Origin: Candidatus Poribacteria bacterium
Lineage (GTDB): Bacteria > Poribacteria > WGA-4E > WGA-3G
Length of the DNA: 64,000 nt
NCBI GenBank assembly: GCA_022822085.1
Contig: JAJECK010000127.1
Coordinates: 24,022-88,021 of the forward strand
Direction: 5' to 3'
Both the position numbers and the translations under genes were made by a program. Below the pieces are notes generated by a model. That model did no database searches and was not told the DNA's origin. It saw only the letters and a list, made by a program, of their open reading frames with translations. Of the stretch, positions 53,787-62,377 are shown in pieces (position 1 is the stretch's first letter; each line of letters begins with the position of its first letter).

Positions 53787-55724
53787 CTAATATGCCAAGG
53801 ACAAGCCACCGTAAAATGAACGACCATAAAACGTGTAATATCTTGGTATTTTAAAATCAGATAAATTGTTACATCCGATTGAAGCTTTAAGCGATTTGAA
53901 GAGTGTTCTTGACAGACGTATGTTCCAAATCCAATAACTGGGTGCAAGTTCTTCAGGTTCAAGCACTTTGTCTCCGTCGTCATATAAACCCCATGGACTT
54001 GCGTATCTGCCACGCAGATCAACTTGAAAACCACTATCCTGATGTAAGTATGCAAACTTGAGTGTGCCGTTATGTGTCGAACGGTTTAATAAAGGTAGCC
54101 CCGTAGTCTTATCTGCTCCTCTAAGAAATGCATACCCCACAGCTGAAGAAAATCCGCCATAACTGCCAATCACTATCTCTATATCGACGCCTTCTGTGTA
54201 TGCTTCATTGATGTTCTGATATTCAAACTTGCTTCCACCAGCTGCGCTCTGTCCAATACGTTCCGCGTCTATCAAATTGAACAAATCGTTGCGATATAGG
54301 TGGAATCTACCGAGTAAGGTAGCTGTAGCTTGATATTCTATTCCAAGATTCCAGTTGTGGGATGATTCAGGTTGAAGACTCGGATTACCTAACACTTGAT
54401 AACCAGAAGTAACATTGGTGAAGTTAAGATATAGGTTTTTAAAGTCGGGAGCACGGAAACCTTGACCATACGAAGCGCGTAGACGCAAATCATTTGTCAC
54501 ACTATAGAGTGAACTCAATTTTGGACTGAAATGAGTTCCGAATTCGGAATGATTGTCTAAACGACCGCCAATGACCAAAGCAAACGAGGAAATAGGACGA
54601 AACTCATTCTGTATAAAGAGAGATGTCGTGTAAAGTCCACGTTCTCCACCTTCAATACGTTGAGATTGGAGATTTTCAAGTGTTATCTCACTCCCTAACG
54701 TAAATTGGTGTTTTTCCCATAATGTTGTATCAAACTGAATTTACCCCTTGAGAAGGTCTTGGATATTCAGATTGTTTGAACTTGTTTCTTGATTATCTCT
54801 ATTAATAACAGTAGATTCATCGTCATATCTTGTAATATAGAGTTTCCCTGTCAACTGAGTAGGTGATATCCTTCGTAAATTGTCAAGATTGAAATCATGT
54901 TCTATACCCAAACTCCCACTGAAATTCTCTATCTCACCAAGTCGATCATAGACAGTTCCACTGTTTTCACTGATACCATCCTGATCTTGTGTGAAATATT
55001 GCCCAGAGAACAACAGATTTGTGGCAGACGATAGTTGATAGTTTACCCGTGCAGAACTTGTTAAATTTGCATAACCATCAATTGTAGTAGTCAGATTAGA
55101 TGTATCTAAATCAATTGGATTTCGTCTGTTAATACTCAATGTTAATAGCGAATTGAGTCTACCACTGTGTAAGCCAACAGCACCTCTGCTGTCATAAGTG
55201 TTGTGTTGTTCAATATTCTGGGAAATGTTGATAGAAAAGGGGGTTGCAGATTTGCGTGTAATGATGTTGATGACACCAGCGAGTGCAGCGTTACCGAAAA
55301 GGGAGGATGTCGCGCCTTTAACAATTTCTATCCGTTCCACGTTTTCAACTGCCATCCGCGCCATGTCAAGTTTACCTGCAATTCTACCTACTTGCGGCTC
55401 ACCGTCCACAAGAATTAAGACATATTCTGAATCAAGACCTTGTAGTTGCACACCATCACCGTGTCCATCACGGTGAATAATGACTCCAGCTTTATTCTCA
55501 AGGACTTCACCAATATTTTCTGCACCTATTGCCTCTATTTCCTCACGTGTAATCAAATCAGTAATAACAGGTGTATCAATTAATCGGTGTTGTGTCCTTG
55601 TAGCAGTCACCACAACGGGGTCTAAATGCGATGCAGGTTGAGTGTCTTCCGCGCTGCTTGGCATTTTAGATAGAAGACACAAAACCAATATCGGAAATAT
55701 CCATTTTGTCCAATTGACAACCAT
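53787..55724 (-). pseudogene. TonB-dependent haem receptor broken by an in-frame TAA
   Basis: A single frame runs from ATG 55724 (behind AAGGAG) to 53787, about 645 codons, broken only by TAA at 54743-54741. It reads NIQDLLKG-stop-IQFDTTLWEKHQFTLGSE. The N-terminal part has a signal sequence, a TonB box-like start (VVVTATRTQHRLIDTPV) and the plug (LENKAGVIIHRDG, VERIEIVKGATSSLFGNAALAGVINIITRK in outline). The second part has the outer-membrane beta-strands, ending FYGRSFYGGLSLAY. As is, only the plug and the first strands would be made. Either the receptor is dead, or the stop is an error or is read through. Confidence 0.88.
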
Positions 55725-55758
55725 ATCGTTCTCCTTGCCAAATCATACCTAAAATTGC

Positions 55759-55788
55759 TTGACAAATGTTAGGTTGATAACGTATCCT
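55759..55788 (+). promoter_or_regulatory. Plus-strand promoter within the haem cluster
   Basis: TTGACA (55759-55764) and TATCCT (55783-55788), 18 bases apart, point away from the TonB receptor gene. The expected start point is at about 55795, exactly where the candidate RNA begins. Confidence 0.65.
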
Positions 55789-55795
55789 TATAAAG

Positions 55796-55947
55796 GCAGA
55801 AAAGGCGACATGTGCGATATAACACAACTCGTAAATACGGTTGATTCGCGAATTATTTATTGATTCTATTAGAAGTTTGGGTTGTAGCTTACAATTGGCA
55901 GTTGGGAGCAAACCCTTTTCTAATGACGCTTTTTCTGCTAATTTTTT
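55796..55947 (+). ncRNA. Candidate small RNA with closing stem
   Basis: The 152-base segment begins GCAGAAAAGGCG (55796-55807), which pairs over 12 positions, one of them G-U, with CGCTTTTTCTGC (55927-55938). A TTTTTT tract follows at 55942-55947. Inside are short hairpins: CGTA-AA-TACG and TTGTA-GCT-TACAA. A TTGACA/TATCCT promoter ends 8 bases upstream. The T-tract overlaps the stop codon of the haem oxygenase gene on the other strand. No protein is encoded. It could be an iron-responsive antisense regulator or a 6S-like RNA, but no family is recognised. Confidence 0.5.
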
Positions 55948-56302
55948 AGTGCACCTTGAAAGGTCCACCTCGCGGTTCATCTTTCAACTCTGGTCGGGCA
56001 GAATCCAGAAATACTTCATGGAGTTCCAGTTTATTGGATTGTGTGAACGCCTCTTTCGGCAATGTACCAGATTGGGCATGTCCTTTACGAAATTCTTCTG
56101 AATCTACCCAGTTTTCAAAATCCTTCCGTGATTCCCATAGTGTAAATACAATGTATGGATCATCGGCATTCACAGGTCGTAAAACCTGATTGGCGACAAA
56201 CCCAGGCATTCCATCTACAAGACGCGCTCTGTTTTTGAACCGTTCTTCAAATTCCTCATGATATTCTGGGGCAACGTAGATTCTATTGGCAACAGTAATC
56301 AT
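55946..56302 (-). CDS. IsdG/ABM-type haem-degrading monooxygenase
   Basis: A 118-residue ferredoxin-like-fold protein starting at ATG 56302 (AGGAG 6 bases upstream). The catalytic triad of IsdG-family haem oxygenases is present at nearly the same spacing: N6 (VANRIYV), W65 (DFENWVDSEEF) and H75 (RKGHAQS). Such enzymes open the haem ring and free iron. It is first in the haem cluster behind a Fur-box promoter. A general antibiotic-biosynthesis monooxygenase role is less likely given this context. Confidence 0.88.
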   Translation of the reverse strand: MITVANRIYVAPEYHEEFEERFKNRARLVDGMPGFVANQVLRPVNADDPYIVFTLWESRKDFENWVDSEEFRKGHAQSGTLPKEAFTQSNKLELHEVFLDSARPELKDEPRGGPFKVH

Positions 56303-56579
56303 CAACCGCTCCTTAATTTATTTCATACGAACAACATATTCATCTAAATTATTCCACCTTACTATTGGAATATCCGAGGAGTAAATCGCTATGCTCGGAT
56401 GTTCCATTGCGATATTATCCTAAGGAGGAAGTTGACTAATCAGTAATAAAATGAAAATGAATCTCATTATCATTTTTTGTAGATTAATAACAAACAACTT
56501 GCAATTTCTAATACCACATTTACATTATACTATATCAACAAAACAATGTCAAATTTTAATTTGGATTTTTTATAAATAT
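56303..56579. other. Regulatory spacer between the haem cluster and rpmH
   Basis: An AT-rich divergent region containing the Fur box and the haem-cluster promoter (56453-56493); the rpmH promoter follows at 56580. Confidence 0.6.
56453..56471. promoter_or_regulatory. Fur box of the haem cluster
   Basis: GAAAATGAATCTCATTATC matches the 19-bp Fur consensus GATAATGATAATCATTATC at 15 positions. It overlaps the -10 of a minus-strand promoter: TTGTTA (56493-56488), 16 bases, GATAAT (56471-56466). Binding of iron-loaded Fur would block the haem cluster. Confidence 0.8.
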
Positions 56580-56608
56580 TTGACAATTTGAGGAAAATTG
56601 TGTATCCT
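56580..56608 (+). promoter_or_regulatory. rpmH promoter
   Basis: TTGACA (56580-56585) and TATCCT (56603-56608) are 17 bases apart, 58 bases before the rpmH start codon. Confidence 0.8.
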
Positions 56609-56666
56609 TTTTATTGAGAAAAGAGAATATATAGTATTATAAGGTAAGAAATAGAAAGGAATTGTT

Positions 56667-56801
56667 ATGAAACGTACATATCAGCCACATAGGCGAAAAA
56701 GAAAAAACAAACTCGGATTTCGGAAACGTATGTCTACCCGTGATGGAAGAAAGATCCTTGCGCGCCGCAGAGCAAAGGGTAGAAAAGTCCTCAGTGCATA
56801 A
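56667..56801 (+). CDS. rpmH: 50S ribosomal protein L34
   Basis: A 44-residue basic protein of the large ribosomal subunit. It begins [18 protein letters not shown] and continues [20 protein letters not shown], then RKVLSA, the universal L34 pattern. AGAAAGGA lies before the ATG. In most bacteria rpmH is followed by rnpA and lies near the origin; here ispH follows instead, and no rnpA is seen. It was easy to miss because of its size. Confidence 0.97.
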   Translation: MKRTYQPHRRKRKNKLGFRKRMSTRDGRKILARRRAKGRKVLSA

Positions 56802-56818
56802 GCAACACATTTTGAAAG

Positions 56819-58054
56819 ATGCCACGAACTTTTAATATCCCTCGCTTTTATGAAAGTCCTATTATTTCGACCGTTAAGGCATCACGGCGTAACATGGATA
56901 CACGTAAACGGGACTTATCTCCCTCCGTTTTAGACTTTGGACCTGTCCGTTTTAAGATTGCACGTCACTTCGGATTCTGTTACGGTGTTGAAAATGCAGT
57001 TGAGATAGCATATCGTGCCCTTGAGGAGAATCCAGATAAGCGCATTTTCCTACTATCTGAGATTATCCATAACCCTCGCGTCAACGATAATTTAAGACAT
57101 CACGGTGTGCAATTTCTTTCAGATACTGAAGGTAAACCGTTGCTGCCGTTTGATGTGTTAGTACCAAATGATGTTGTTATTGTCCCTGCCTTCGGCACAA
57201 CCTTAGAAGTTGAACAGGAACTTAATGACAGAGGTGTTACGCTTTCATCCTACAATACAACATGTCCATTTGTTGAAAAGGTGTGGAAGCGGAGTCAGGA
57301 GATTGGCAAGCAAGATTACACCGTAGTTGTGCATGGTAAACGGTATCATGAGGAAACTCGTGCTACATTTTCGCACGCGCAAGCAGAAGCACCTGTTGTT
57401 GTTGTGCGTGACCTCTCGGAAGCAGAAGACCTTGCTAAAGTAATTCGTGGTGAAGTTGATTCCGACTTTTTCTTTGAGCAATTTGCTGATCGCTATTCGG
57501 ACGGTTTCCATCCAGATATCCACCTCAAACGCATCGGTGTTGTCAACCAGACAACAATGCTTGCTACAGAAACACAAGCAATTGCGGATTTATTGCGGAA
57601 AGCAATTGGCACAAGATATGGTGAAGAGAAGCTCACAGAACATTTCGCTGATACCAAAGACACCCTCTGCTATGCCACGAAAGAGAATCAGGACGCAACC
57701 CTTGCACTCATTGCTGAAGGTGGTGATGTGGCAGTTGTTGTGGGTGGCTACAACTCATCCAATACAAGCCATCTGGTAGAACTTTGTGAACATCAGTTGC
57801 CAACTTATTTTGTCCGAGATGCAGAGGAGTTGCTCAGTCCGAGTAAAATCCGACATCTATTGCTTGATACAAAAGAGGTGCATGTTACTGAGGATTGGCT
57901 GCCGACTGAACGTCCTGATGGCAGTCCGATTGACATCGTATTGACAGCGGGCGCATCTTGTCCAGATATTCTGCTTGACGAGGTGTTACGGAAGATTGTT
58001 GGTTGGTTTCCAAATACGCGTTCGGTTGAGGAAGTGCTTGCGCCTTATGTGTAG
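56819..58054 (+). CDS. ispH: 4-hydroxy-3-methylbut-2-enyl diphosphate reductase
   Basis: The last enzyme of the MEP isoprenoid route, an iron-sulfur protein that makes IPP and DMAPP. The three cluster cysteines are C54 (FGFCYGVENAV), C149 (NTTCPFVEKVW) and C381 (GASCPDILLDEVL). NQTTMLATET holds the conserved TT. At 411 residues it is longer than E. coli IspH (316) and belongs to the longer form with an N-terminal extension. M26 (MDTRKRDLSP) is an alternative start, as the first ATG has only a weak site. It follows rpmH by 17 bases. Confidence 0.93.
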   Translation: MPRTFNIPRFYESPIISTVKASRRNMDTRKRDLSPSVLDFGPVRFKIARHFGFCYGVENAVEIAYRALEENPDKRIFLLSEIIHNPRVNDNLRHHGVQFLSDTEGKPLLPFDVLVPNDVVIVPAFGTTLEVEQELNDRGVTLSSYNTTCPFVEKVWKRSQEIGKQDYTVVVHGKRYHEETRATFSHAQAEAPVVVVRDLSEAEDLAKVIRGEVDSDFFFEQFADRYSDGFHPDIHLKRIGVVNQTTMLATETQAIADLLRKAIGTRYGEEKLTEHFADTKDTLCYATKENQDATLALIAEGGDVAVVVGGYNSSNTSHLVELCEHQLPTYFVRDAEELLSPSKIRHLLLDTKEVHVTEDWLPTERPDGSPIDIVLTAGASCPDILLDEVLRKIVGWFPNTRSVEEVLAPYV

Positions 58055-58092
58055 ACAGACGCTTAGGGTAATCTTGAAAATAAGAAGGAAAC

Positions 58093-58761
58093 ATGCTTAT
58101 GAATGACCAATATAAACACGTTGGGAAAACTCTCACGCCGGGTATAGCTGCAGAACTCATTCAAGAGTTATTTACAGAGCAGGCTGTTCAAAAACAGGAA
58201 ATAGTAAGAGCGGTGGATGAAATACATCTTGAGCGTGGTGGACTGTCATCGATAGCTAAAATTCATCATCCTGTCACGCTGGCACTGTCAGAGATGAAAC
58301 AGGCAGGACTTGTAGAGAATCCTAGGCATGGTTATTGGTCTATCTCTTTAAGCACCCAGGACGACAGCATAGATTCTGAACGTAACAATTTAAACTCTGA
58401 AAATGTGGAACCTGAAAAAACCATCGGTTCCGGTAAACAGTCGGTCTACCTCTACTATTACCCAGCTTACAAACGTTTAGCAGAATTTCAGAGTGAAGAG
58501 GTATGGGCATGCAAAATCGGTAAGGCGAGAAACGAACCTATCAGTAGGATTCTATCGCAAACGCGTACAGCATTACCGGAATATCCCAAGGTTGGTCTCA
58601 TTATTAAAACAGATGAGCTCAGTTTAATGGAAAGGACAATACAGAATATTCTGAGACTTCAAGGCAAGCAGAAGCAAGACGCACCGGGAAACGAGTGGTT
58701 CATGACTTCTCCCAGTGAAGTTGAGCAGGTGTACGAAACCAACTTTGGGAATTCGCAATGA
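58093..58761 (+). CDS. GIY-YIG-type nuclease with N-terminal winged helix
   Basis: A 222-residue protein. Residues about 10-85 form a winged-helix-like DNA-binding region (ELIQELFTEQAVQKQEIVRAV ... LSEMKQAGLVENPRHGYWSI). Residues about 115-215 resemble the T5orf172/MUG113 branch of the GIY-YIG nucleases: SVYLYYYPAY for GIY, WACKIGKARNEPISRI for YIG with its Arg, and LMERTIQNILRL with the metal-binding Glu. It ends GNEWFMTSPSEVEQVY. It is likely a DNA-cutting enzyme; mobile-element or defence use is usual. It sits beside methyltransferase and restriction-like remnants. Confidence 0.75.
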   Translation: MLMNDQYKHVGKTLTPGIAAELIQELFTEQAVQKQEIVRAVDEIHLERGGLSSIAKIHHPVTLALSEMKQAGLVENPRHGYWSISLSTQDDSIDSERNNLNSENVEPEKTIGSGKQSVYLYYYPAYKRLAEFQSEEVWACKIGKARNEPISRILSQTRTALPEYPKVGLIIKTDELSLMERTIQNILRLQGKQKQDAPGNEWFMTSPSEVEQVYETNFGNSQ

Positions 58762-58840
58762 ACTAACGCTATGCTTCACTTTTAAAGTTAGTCTTCGGTG
58801 TCTACTATACATTACAAGCAACTTAGAAAGGAGAATAATT

Positions 58841-59068
58841 ATGTTCATCGTGACTGATGATTTGGAAATCATAAACTTCAATCATTACCAAAATTTAGCT
58901 GTAGAAGGCGGAGACCCTGGCAAAAGTCAACTTGTCTTAACAGCTCAGGATGGTTCCAAACGCGTCATCGCCGAATTTGCCGACTTTCAGGAGGCATACA
59001 ACCTCTTCGCGGACATCCGAGATGCCATCACAGCTGGAGAAACGTGCTATAGTTTAGAAGGATACTAA
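58841..59068 (+). CDS. Small protein, unknown
   Basis: A 75-residue protein from ATG 58841, with AAAGGAG 7 bases upstream. It reads MFIVTDDLEIINFNHYQNLAV, then LVLTAQDGSKRVIAEFADFQEAYNLF in outline, suggesting a small beta-alpha fold. I recognise no family. Its stop codon overlaps the start of the methyltransferase stub (TAATG), so the two were translated together. Confidence 0.7.
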   Translation: MFIVTDDLEIINFNHYQNLAVEGGDPGKSQLVLTAQDGSKRVIAEFADFQEAYNLFADIRDAITAGETCYSLEGY

Positions 59069-59286
59069 TGAATCAACTCTACTTCGGCAATAACTTGAAA
59101 ATCCTACGCTATGTGAATTACATAGGTATTTACCTAATCCGGAACAATCTGCCTTCAACATTGAAAGCTACACGCACAGAGCAACAAATGAAATTGATAG
59201 GATGCGTTATAAGGATTCACGGAACTATCAACCTTCCGGTAAACTGGAATCCATCAGATACCCGATTGCACCGAAGACTTTTTTGA
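59068..59286 (+). pseudogene. N-terminal stub of a DNA methyltransferase
   Basis: The first 14 residues, MNQLYFGNNLKILR, match the start of site-specific DNA methyltransferases, whose next stretch normally leads to the DPPF(N) catalytic motif. Here the frame soon turns into unrelated sequence (YVNYIGIYLIRNNLPSTLKA) and ends at 59286. No catalytic motif remains. A deletion probably joined the stub to the convergent gene at 59228. It is the last trace of a restriction-modification locus. Confidence 0.55.
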
Positions 59287-59830
59287 GTTCACTTATTGTA
59301 AGGGCGGTCTCGTTTCGCGTAAACTGATTTCCAACTAATTTACCGAATTGCCAAAACTCGCCATCAGTAACAATTCCGTAGACTGTTTTTGCATCATTAT
59401 CATCGATCTTCTGAACAGCTACCAATTCTGTTAAACATTGTCCCCATCCTTTGACAAAGTCATTTCGTTTTGCTTCTGCAACGATAATAATTGGGGTTCC
59501 TGGCACTGTTTTACCTAACGCAGATTTTGTTGATATTAGGTAATCAGGCGTACCATTTAGTTTTTCATCATAAGTAATCAGTTCATGACTCCACAATGCA
59601 AACCACTCTACGTAGTTTTTATATACGTCCCTAAGAACTGGGTAAATCACATTTTCGCAACGGGATGCTTCTGATGAAAACATGTTAATGTGACGCAGAC
59701 TGAATTTAAATTCTTCCAGGAATGCTTGGGAAGGTTCAATATTCACATATTGTATATATTCGTCTTCGGTATATTTTATATTGAAGGCTTCCTGGACTTG
59801 AGCAATTGAATTGAAATCTGTAAATGCCAC
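59228..59830 (-). CDS. Restriction-endonuclease-like (HsdR N-terminal type) protein
   Basis: A 200-residue protein with a GTG start behind AGGAGG. The pattern TPDYLISTKS ... IIIVAEAKRNDFVKGWGQCLTELVA contains PD, E-x-K and a following Gln, as in PD-(D/E)XK nucleases and the HsdR N-terminal family. VYGIVTDGEFWQFGKLV is typical of that group. Similar stand-alone proteins are common in cyanobacteria and have no known role. It lies convergent to the methyltransferase stub, which supports a restriction or defence origin. Confidence 0.7.
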   Translation of the reverse strand: MAFTDFNSIAQVQEAFNIKYTEDEYIQYVNIEPSQAFLEEFKFSLRHINMFSSEASRCENVIYPVLRDVYKNYVEWFALWSHELITYDEKLNGTPDYLISTKSALGKTVPGTPIIIVAEAKRNDFVKGWGQCLTELVAVQKIDDNDAKTVYGIVTDGEFWQFGKLVGNQFTRNETALTISELKKVFGAIGYLMDSSLPEG

Positions 59831-59974
59831 CTGAATTCCTCCTCAAGTAAACCTAAGGATATACCCTGTCTCCCCTTTGGGGTAAACATATCCCAAAACC
59901 AAAGTCTATCTCCTTAAGTTGGGTTTTATAGGTGTAATTTCTATTAAACCCAATCTATATACAAAATTAGGATC

Positions 59975-61216
59975 CTAATCATGACGTAGTGCTTCTGTTG
60001 GCATGAGACCTGCGGCTTTGTTTGCTGGGTAGATGCCAAAAAATACACCGATGAAGGCAGAAACACCAAAGGCAATTGCTGCTGCTTGAACTGACACGAC
60101 TGCAGGCCAAGTTGCATCCTTAATCATAAATTTTGAGATGACCCAGCCTGAACCCGTTGCAAGTCCGCTCCCGATAAAGATACCTATCAACCCACCACAT
60201 ACGCTTAGGACGACAGCTTCAATCAGAAATTGGATTAGGATGTCGGTGCGTCTGGCACCGATTGATTTGCGTAAACCGATTTCACGGGTTCTTTCCGTAA
60301 CTGATACCAGCATAATATTCATGATGCCGATTCCACCGACAAAAAGTGCTATACTGGCAACTGCACCGAGAAGCACCTGAATTATTCGGCTAACATTTCC
60401 TACCCGTTCTATGACCTGCTTTGCTGAGAAAAAATCGAAGTATTTTTCATCACCGTGTTGTTGTCTCATGGCGACTTTGAGTTCAGCAACTGCTTGTTCC
60501 ACTTTATCATAACTATCCGCTTGGGCAAATAGTACCATCCAACCTTTTCTTGTTCCAATAAAACGGATTTTCATAGTGGTGTACGGTATAATTACGCGAT
60601 TATCCCACCCCTCAGTTGCCATATTATTGCCTTTTGCCTCCATGACCCCAATAACAGTGAACCTTCCAGATCCAATTCTCAGTTCTTTTCCAATTGGATC
60701 TGCCATGTCAAATAGTTCTTTATGGACTTCAGATCCGATCACACAGATAGGGTCTCGTAGTTCCATGTCATTTTCATTAAAAAACCTGCCCTTTTCAGCA
60801 TACCAATTATTAACTTCTTGAAAAGAAGGGGTGACACCGTGAACCTGCAGTGATCGGTTGTTGTATCTGTGTGATACGCGGAGATCCATTCCAGCCTGTG
60901 CAGTGGCAACCTTTATTGACGGACATGTTTCAAGGACGAATGCGAGATCGTTGTATTCTATATATTCTGGGTGTTTGTTTTCTATGTATGAACCGTCATC
61001 TCTGCGAATATGCTGCTTGCGAAAGCAGACGATCATCCCCGCACCACCAGCCCGTTCCATTTCTAATAGGACGAGGTGTTCTGCACCACCACCCACAGAA
61101 ACGACTGCAACAACTGCTGCAATGCCGATAATTATCCCCAATGTTGTAAGGACAGAACGTAATTTATTACGACTGAGAGCTGCTAATCCGACACTAACGC
61201 CTTGCGTAATTTGCAT
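59975..61216 (-). CDS. MacB/FtsX-type ABC transporter permease
   Basis: A 413-residue inner-membrane protein. One N-terminal helix (LTTLGIIIGIAAVVAVVSVG), a large periplasmic MacB-like domain (about 45-270) and three C-terminal helices (VASIALFVGGIGIMNIMLVSVTERTREIGLRKSIGA, in outline) define the family. The end PANKAAGLMPTEALRHD is typical. Such proteins export lipoproteins, peptides or drugs by a mechanotransmission cycle. The matching ATPase is not next to it in the window. It follows the dehydrogenase gene by 28 bases on the same strand. Confidence 0.9.
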   Translation of the reverse strand: MQITQGVSVGLAALSRNKLRSVLTTLGIIIGIAAVVAVVSVGGGAEHLVLLEMERAGGAGMIVCFRKQHIRRDDGSYIENKHPEYIEYNDLAFVLETCPSIKVATAQAGMDLRVSHRYNNRSLQVHGVTPSFQEVNNWYAEKGRFFNENDMELRDPICVIGSEVHKELFDMADPIGKELRIGSGRFTVIGVMEAKGNNMATEGWDNRVIIPYTTMKIRFIGTRKGWMVLFAQADSYDKVEQAVAELKVAMRQQHGDEKYFDFFSAKQVIERVGNVSRIIQVLLGAVASIALFVGGIGIMNIMLVSVTERTREIGLRKSIGARRTDILIQFLIEAVVLSVCGGLIGIFIGSGLATGSGWVISKFMIKDATWPAVVSVQAAAIAFGVSAFIGVFFGIYPANKAAGLMPTEALRHD

Positions 61217-61244
61217 GGTTTTTTAATTGCATTTAGGATAGTAA

Positions 61245-62312
61245 TTATTCCGGTTTCATGGATTCACCGTGCAACAAAAATGCACGGATGTCGTAGCGTC
61301 CGGGACGTTCGACAGGTAATTCACCGCTTTCAATCATCAAATCCAGCGGGTTAGCGTGGGTGCGTAGTGGTAACTGCACTACTTCATGCATCCGCGCGGA
61401 TTCATATATCGCCATAATAATCTCGACAGCGGCACGTCCGTGTTTTGCTTCGCCACGGTGCTCCACCCCCCCTTCAATCCACTCAACCAATTCTTGTGCT
61501 TGCGCAATATGTTGGTTTGTCCCGTCAGAAGGGCGTTCTTCCCAATCCGCAACCTTGTTGTTGAGTAGACGGACGCGTCCCTCTGTTACATCAGCTATTC
61601 CGTCAGTCCCGTAGACAATCCCGCCTTGATAGTTCGGTCTACCGATTTCCTGCATAAGCATACCGATGCATCCGCCTGTAAATCCGACGATACCAGCACT
61701 CCGATCTTCAATCTGAATATCACGTTCATATCTGTCTGTTTTGCGTTCAACGTTGCCGATTACCCATTGCGGTGCGGGGTCACCGAGGACATATCGCATC
61801 ATATCAAAGAGATGTGAGCAGTCATTTAACAAACCTTGCCCGCCGTGGCAGACGATCTGTCGTGGTTCCCCGATTGCCCCTTCAGCGATGAGATTGCGTG
61901 CATCTGTCCATGCTGAATTAAACCGACGTTGGTGTCCTATAACAACTTTGACACTGTTTCGGTTTGCGGCGATTAACATTTCATCGCACTCCCCCAGATT
62001 AACACCCATCGGTTTTTCGCAGAGGACGGCTTTCGGGGCCCGTGCACAGGCTGCGATTGTCATCGGTGCGTGAAGTTTATGCCACGTAGCAACACTGATG
62101 ATGTCAAGATTTTCGTTATCCAGCATATCTCGTGGATCTAAATAACAGTGTTCCGCGGAAACACCGTATGTGTTTGAATACTTATCAAGTGCTGCTTGAA
62201 CAGGGTCTGCAAGGGCGACAATTTCAGTTTGCTCAACGCCTTCATATCCTCGGGCATGTGCGTTGGCAATCCCACCACATCCGATAATACCGACACGATA
62301 TTTTGATGCCAT
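61245..62312 (-). CDS. Gfo/Idh/MocA-family oxidoreductase
   Basis: A 355-residue NAD(P)-dependent dehydrogenase. The Rossmann fold begins YRVGIIGCGGIANAHARGYEG. The catalytic lysine motif AVLCEKPMGVNLGECDEML is intact, and HQRRFNSAW supplies the following conserved residues. Substrate probably a sugar or cyclitol derivative; it cannot be told further. It differs from the 14181 paralogue, which lacks the EKP lysine. Confidence 0.9.
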   Translation of the reverse strand: MASKYRVGIIGCGGIANAHARGYEGVEQTEIVALADPVQAALDKYSNTYGVSAEHCYLDPRDMLDNENLDIISVATWHKLHAPMTIAACARAPKAVLCEKPMGVNLGECDEMLIAANRNSVKVVIGHQRRFNSAWTDARNLIAEGAIGEPRQIVCHGGQGLLNDCSHLFDMMRYVLGDPAPQWVIGNVERKTDRYERDIQIEDRSAGIVGFTGGCIGMLMQEIGRPNYQGGIVYGTDGIADVTEGRVRLLNNKVADWEERPSDGTNQHIAQAQELVEWIEGGVEHRGEAKHGRAAVEIIMAIYESARMHEVVQLPLRTHANPLDLMIESGELPVERPGRYDIRAFLLHGESMKPE

Positions 62313-62331
62313 TTTCTACTCCATAAGGTAA

Positions 62332-62354
62332 GGGCACGCAATAAAAGCGTGCCC
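62332..62354. repeat. Palindrome after the dockerin gene
   Basis: GGGCACGC and GCGTGCCC form an 8-bp stem around AATAAAA in the 65-base gap between the dockerin protein and the dehydrogenase. There is no T-tract. It resembles the GC-rich intercistronic hairpins at 1750 and 52741. Confidence 0.6.
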
Positions 62355-62377
62355 CTCGGATTATTGTTAAATTACAA

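Noticed and set aside
54741..54743. Stop codon reassignment (TAA read as sense)
   Set aside because: Many intact genes in the window end in TAA, such as those ending at 9066 and 27041, so a changed code is not supported.
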